Of a stretch of DNA of 10,879 nt, positions 8,622 through 10,879 are shown piece by piece; within the stretch, counting starts at the first letter, position 1; each line of letters starts with the position of its first letter. The DNA is from an uncultured Lentisphaeria bacterium. Lineage in GTDB: Bacteria > Verrucomicrobiota > Lentisphaeria > Victivallales > Victivallaceae. The stretch lies in NCBI GenBank assembly GCA_937888615.1, contig CALABZ010000372.1, positions 1-10,879 on the forward strand, written 5' to 3'. The notes beneath the pieces are model-generated. The model had not been told where the DNA came from. It was given only the letters and a program-made list of their open reading frames with translations, and searched no databases. The position numbers were made by a program, and so were the translations under genes.

Positions 8622-8644
8622 CATCTTTTTTGTGGAAAAATCAA
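8616..8644 (-). promoter_or_regulatory. Predicted promoter of the exported protein-ROK operon
   Basis: On the minus strand TTGATT (plus 8639-8644) and TATTTT (plus 8616-8621) are 17 bases apart, each matching consensus at 4 of 6 positions. The -10 box lies inside one copy of a repeated motif TGAATAAAATA (8611-8621), which would suit repression. Confidence 0.4.
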
Positions 8645-8654
8645 GAGCGGATAC

Positions 8655-8682
8655 TTGTTTTTCGTGAAAAATACTGTATAAT
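8655..8682 (+). promoter_or_regulatory. Predicted sigma70-type promoter of the pseudopilin gene
   Basis: A perfect -10 box TATAAT (8677-8682) stands 16 bases after TTGTTT (8655-8660). Transcription would start near 8689, giving a leader of about 50 bases before the ATG at 8738. Confidence 0.65.
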
Positions 8683-8698
8683 ATAGATATAAAATTCA

Positions 8699-8714
8699 TA
8701 TTTTGAATAAAATA
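8699..8714. promoter_or_regulatory. Palindrome TATTTT-GAAT-AAAATA, candidate ROK operator
   Basis: A perfect 6-4-6 inverted repeat lies just downstream of the predicted pseudopilin start point. Its right part is copy 2 of the TGAATAAAATA repeat. ROK regulators of the NagC/Mlc type bind AT-rich palindromes with flanking TTT and AAA tracts, so the site is a reasonable operator candidate for the ROK protein of the divergent operon. This is inference. Confidence 0.4.
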
Positions 8715-8737
8715 ACATTCTGGCAAGGAGGCCGAAC

Positions 8738-9484
8738 ATGAATAAAAGAAATTTCACACTTATTGAACTGCTCGTTGTGATCGCGATCATTGCGATTCTG
8801 GCGGCGATGCTGTTGCCGGCGCTCAACAACGCCCGCGAGCGCGCCCGTACCATTAACTGTCTGGCTAACTTGAAGCAGACCGGAACGGGATTCATAATGT
8901 ACGCGCAGGATCATGACGATGTGTTGCCGCCGCATTGGGGCGAAAACACCGTCAACGGAGAGACTGCCAATTTCAGTTATTTTGCGTGGTTGGTTCCTTA
9001 TATCGGGTTTAGCGGCAAGGGAAGCGACAGGTCGGTGGCTATCTGTCCGGCGGCCCGTCTAACCGGTCCCGGCGGATTCATGGGGAATCAGACCTATTCG
9101 ATGAATCCATATCTCGGCAAGGTGGGTTCCAGCTACAGCGCGCCGGTATATCCGTTTCAGAAGCTCAGCAAGATCAAGCGGGCTTCGGAAGTGATCATCT
9201 CGGCCGACGCCACCCAGTATTCGGGGAATAGTTCCGGTTCGAGCAACTCCTCGTTCACCTCTTATCCGTTCGCATTTACCTACTCCTGGCTGAGCGCTCG
9301 CGACTGGGGTACGAAGGTAAATGAAAACCTGACCCCGGCCACGCTTTTCAGTATGGATGATCCGAGCCGGGAGGCATTGAGTTTCTCCCGTCACGCAAAT
9401 GACACCAATACGATCCGGGTGGACGGCAGTGCCGCGGGCTACACGCCTTATGAATTGAAGTTCGGCAATATCGTCCCGTTTTGA
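8738..9484 (+). CDS. Prepilin-type (pseudopilin) protein with H-X9-DG motif
   Basis: A 248-residue type IV pilin-like protein, probably anchored in the inner membrane and processed by a prepilin peptidase. The N-terminus FTLIELLVVIAIIAILAAML (6-25) is a class III signal: hydrophobic helix with Glu5 of the mature form (E10 here). The residue before the cleavage site is Asn5 instead of the usual Gly. The helix continues amphipathically (ARERARTINCLANLKQ), then a globular part with a Ser/Asn-rich stretch (162-175). Near the C-terminus His219 and Asp229-Gly230 are separated by exactly nine residues, the H-X9-DG motif of a processing-associated pilin-like family common in Lentisphaerota and Planctomycetota. 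AAGGAGG (8725-8731) is 6 bases before the ATG. It is monocistronic, with its own terminator, and divergent from the exported carbohydrate-active protein, which suggests joint control. Its function is unknown; such proteins may form surface or secretion pseudopili. Confidence 0.93.
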   Translation: MNKRNFTLIELLVVIAIIAILAAMLLPALNNARERARTINCLANLKQTGTGFIMYAQDHDDVLPPHWGENTVNGETANFSYFAWLVPYIGFSGKGSDRSVAICPAARLTGPGGFMGNQTYSMNPYLGKVGSSYSAPVYPFQKLSKIKRASEVIISADATQYSGNSSGSSNSSFTSYPFAFTYSWLSARDWGTKVNENLTPATLFSMDDPSREALSFSRHANDTNTIRVDGSAAGYTPYELKFGNIVPF

Positions 9485-9508
9485 TTACGACAAAAAACAG
9501 GTACATTC

Positions 9509-9541
9509 CGGCGGCGCAGTGATGTGCCGCCGTTTTTTTTT
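9509..9541 (+). terminator. Rho-independent terminator of the pseudopilin gene
   Basis: A 10-bp stem (CGGCGGCGCA at 9509-9518, TGTGCCGCCG at 9523-9532, one G-U pair in RNA) is closed by a GUGA tetraloop of the GNRA type and followed by nine T. The minus strand shows a T-run only about 11 bases beyond the hairpin, so it may also serve the convergent receiver gene, but weakly. Confidence 0.93.
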
Positions 9542-9560
9542 GACCGGGCAGTGTGCCGGA

Positions 9561-9971
9561 TCAGCGATGGGGGTGGGCGTCGAGGATGCGGCGGATTTCC
9601 TTGGCGATGGTGCTGAGGCGGTGCGGTTTCGGGAGGAAGCCGCGGGCGCCTTCGACCAGCAGGTCGTTCACTTCCTCATCGGAAACATAGCCGCTGGAAA
9701 GCAGGATATTGGCCTTGGGGTCCAGTGCTTTGATTTTGTAGAAAGTCTGGTGTCCGCCCTGTCGCGGCATGACCATATCCAGCAGAACGAGGTCGATCTG
9801 TTCGGGATTGTTGCTGTAAATTTCAACGGCGTCGATGCCATTTTCTGCGAGCAGTACCGAATATCCGAGTTCCTGCAGGGCTTCGATAAGAAAATCCCAG
9901 ATGGTTTCCTGGTCGTCGACGATCAGAATAGTTTCATTGCCCCGGGGCATGTCCGCGCTGTTGTCCGCCAT
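9561..9971 (-). CDS. Stand-alone CheY-like response regulator (receiver domain only)
   Basis: A 136-residue single-domain receiver of a two-component system, with no output domain. The acidic pair Asp19-Asp20, phosphoacceptor Asp65 (LVLLDMVMP), switch Ser92-Ser93 (LLSSGY) and Lys115 (FLPKP) are all in place, so it should accept phosphate. The sequence around LLSSGY and GARGFLPKPHRLS resembles receiver domains attached to the C-terminus of hybrid histidine kinases (from memory of the family). No histidine kinase gene is in the window, so its partner is unknown. It could pass phosphate in a relay or act by binding a target protein. AAGGAGG (plus 9981-9987) lies 9 bases before the ATG at 9971. 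It is transcribed divergently from homoserine dehydrogenase, with about 210 bases between. Confidence 0.93.
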   Translation of the reverse strand: MADNSADMPRGNETILIVDDQETIWDFLIEALQELGYSVLLAENGIDAVEIYSNNPEQIDLVLLDMVMPRQGGHQTFYKIKALDPKANILLSSGYVSDEEVNDLLVEGARGFLPKPHRLSTIAKEIRRILDAHPHR

Positions 9972-10021
9972 CTTTTCGATCCTCCTTCCAATCCTTCCTC
10001 AATATTAATCTCTAAGGTTAT

Positions 10022-10049
10022 AAAATACTCACAATCGCGACAAAATCAA
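10022..10049 (-). promoter_or_regulatory. Possible promoter of the receiver gene
   Basis: On the minus strand TTGATT (plus 10044-10049) and TATTTT (plus 10022-10027) are separated by 16 bases. The same two hexamers make up the predicted promoter of the exported protein-ROK operon, though with 17-base spacing there. AT-rich context makes chance matches easy. Confidence 0.3.
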
Positions 10050-10099
10050 TCACAAAAGGGGGGATTTTTCACATGTTTTTGGAGATTTTGTAAATATCT

Positions 10100-10120
10100 G
10101 ATTTTCAAAATCCTGAAAAT
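10100..10120. promoter_or_regulatory. Overlapping inverted repeats upstream of homoserine dehydrogenase
   Basis: GATTTT-C-AAAATC (10100-10112) overlaps ATTTTCA-n6-TGAAAAT (10101-10107 and 10114-10120); both are perfect. They end 4 bases before a possible -10 box, TATATT (10125-10130), with TTCAAA (10103-10108) as a weak -35. The arrangement fits an operator over a promoter; no regulator can be named. Confidence 0.35.
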
Positions 10121-10183
10121 GAGCTATATTAAGAAAAATTATCACTGAGAAGATCAACATCGTTGTGAAGGAATCATAGGATC

Positions 10184-10879
10184 GTGAAAGAAATTAAAGT
10201 TGGAATCATAGGTTTCGGCACGGTAGGCGCCGGAGTCGCCGCGAATTTACTGGAGCATGGTGAAATGATCGCCATCCGTACCGGTGTGAAACCGGTGCTG
10301 GCCGGCGTGGCCGATATTGATATCACCCGCGACCGCGGTGTGAATATACCGAAAGAACTCCTGACGACCGACGCCCGTGACCTGATCAAGCGGTCCGATG
10401 TGGTCGTTGAGCTGGTCGGCGGCACCACCATTGCCAAAACGTTCATTCTGGAAGCCCTGGAGCAGGGAAAATCGGTCGTCACCGCCAACAAGGCGCTGAT
10501 GGCCAAATACGGCAAAGAACTGTTCGCCGCCGCCGAGAAGAACGGCGCTGAAATCGCTTACGAAGCCAGCGTAGCCGGGGGCATCCCGATTATTAAGTCC
10601 CTCCGCGAAGGGCTTGCCGCCAACCGCGTCAACAGCATTTACGGGATCATGAACGGTACCTGCAACTACATCCTGACCCGGATGGAACGCGAGGGACTGG
10701 ACTTCGAACCGATCCTGAAGGACGCCCAGAAACTCGGTTATGCCGAAGCCGAGCCGTCCCTCGACATCGACGGGTTCGACACCGCCCACAAGGCGGCGAT
10801 CCTGTCTGCGATTGCCTTCTCGGCGGATCTCGATTTCTCGAAGGTTGCCGTGCGCGGCATCGAGGATATCGGCATTCTC
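10184..10879 (+). CDS. hom: Homoserine dehydrogenase, N-terminal 232 codons (3' end outside window)
   Basis: Reduces aspartate semialdehyde to homoserine with NAD(P)H, the branch-point step toward methionine and threonine. The frame opens at GTG 10184 with AAGGAA (10168-10173) 10 bases upstream; no ATG fits, and the Rossmann motif GFGTVG (10-15) starts at the usual distance from the N-terminus. Other family motifs are VTANKAL (99-105), EASVAGGIP (127-135), GIMNGTCNYIL (154-164) and the signature LGYAEAEPSLDIDGFDTAHK (184-203), in which Glu188, Asp199 and Lys203 correspond to catalytic or substrate-binding residues of the yeast enzyme. Glu190 stands where the family signature usually has Asp, Asn or Ser, a conservative change. 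The visible part is the NAD(P)-binding and most of the catalytic domain; whether a C-terminal ACT regulatory domain follows cannot be seen. There is no fused aspartokinase at the N-terminus, unlike E. coli ThrA. Confidence 0.96.
   Translation, partial: MKEIKVGIIGFGTVGAGVAANLLEHGEMIAIRTGVKPVLAGVADIDITRDRGVNIPKELLTTDARDLIKRSDVVVELVGGTTIAKTFILEALEQGKSVVTANKALMAKYGKELFAAAEKNGAEIAYEASVAGGIPIIKSLREGLAANRVNSIYGIMNGTCNYILTRMEREGLDFEPILKDAQKLGYAEAEPSLDIDGFDTAHKAAILSAIAFSADLDFSKVAVRGIEDIGIL

Noticed and set aside
9519..10148. Plus-strand open frame (209 codons) over the receiver gene
   Set aside because: Antisense to a receiver with all catalytic residues present, begins inside a terminator stem, and ends in AT-rich spacer.

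Overview
The window looks like chromosomal DNA from a Lentisphaerota-type bacterium (Victivallis-like; inferred, not proven). The strongest pointers are a pseudopilin with the FTLIELLVVIAIIAILAAMLLPAL N-terminus and an exact H-X9-DG motif, a style abundant in Lentisphaerota and Planctomycetota, and a secreted carbohydrate-active protein paired with a ROK regulator. Coding DNA is moderately GC-rich with short AT-rich spacers, and most genes have a clear Shine-Dalgarno sequence. No rRNA, tRNA, CRISPR array, insertion sequence or phage gene was seen.

Layout. (1) 1-1265: the 3' part of a beta-helix surface or secreted protein, closed by a strong intrinsic terminator. (2) 1532-5132: a plus-strand operon for the activated-methyl cycle: metK (makes S-adenosylmethionine), a PfkB-family kinase that is probably an adenosine kinase, and ahcY (splits S-adenosylhomocysteine into homocysteine and adenosine). 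Together they make SAM, hydrolyse the by-product and remove the adenosine that would otherwise hold the hydrolase reaction back. As written, ahcY is frameshifted near 4697, with a fully conserved C-terminus continuing in another frame. (3) 5208-8580: a minus-strand operon in which a 747-residue exported protein (amidotransferase-like domain, TIM-barrel-like domain with a DxE motif, CBM9-like domain) is followed 13 bases later by a ROK transcription factor. (4) 8738-9484: a pseudopilin transcribed divergently from that operon; the shared 157-base spacer holds a promoter for each direction and a repeated palindromic motif that could be the ROK operator. (5) 9561-9971: a stand-alone CheY-like receiver on the minus strand. 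(6) 10184-10879: the first 232 codons of homoserine dehydrogenase, starting at GTG and running off the window; its product feeds methionine synthesis, which links it loosely to the SAM operon.

The items most worth following up are the broken ahcY, the shared control region between the exported enzyme and the pseudopilin, the unclassified architecture of that enzyme, the unusual ROK protein (no zinc motif, Asp to Asn at the kinase position), and a possible structured RNA and operator upstream of metK. No wholly new system could be demonstrated from the sequence alone.
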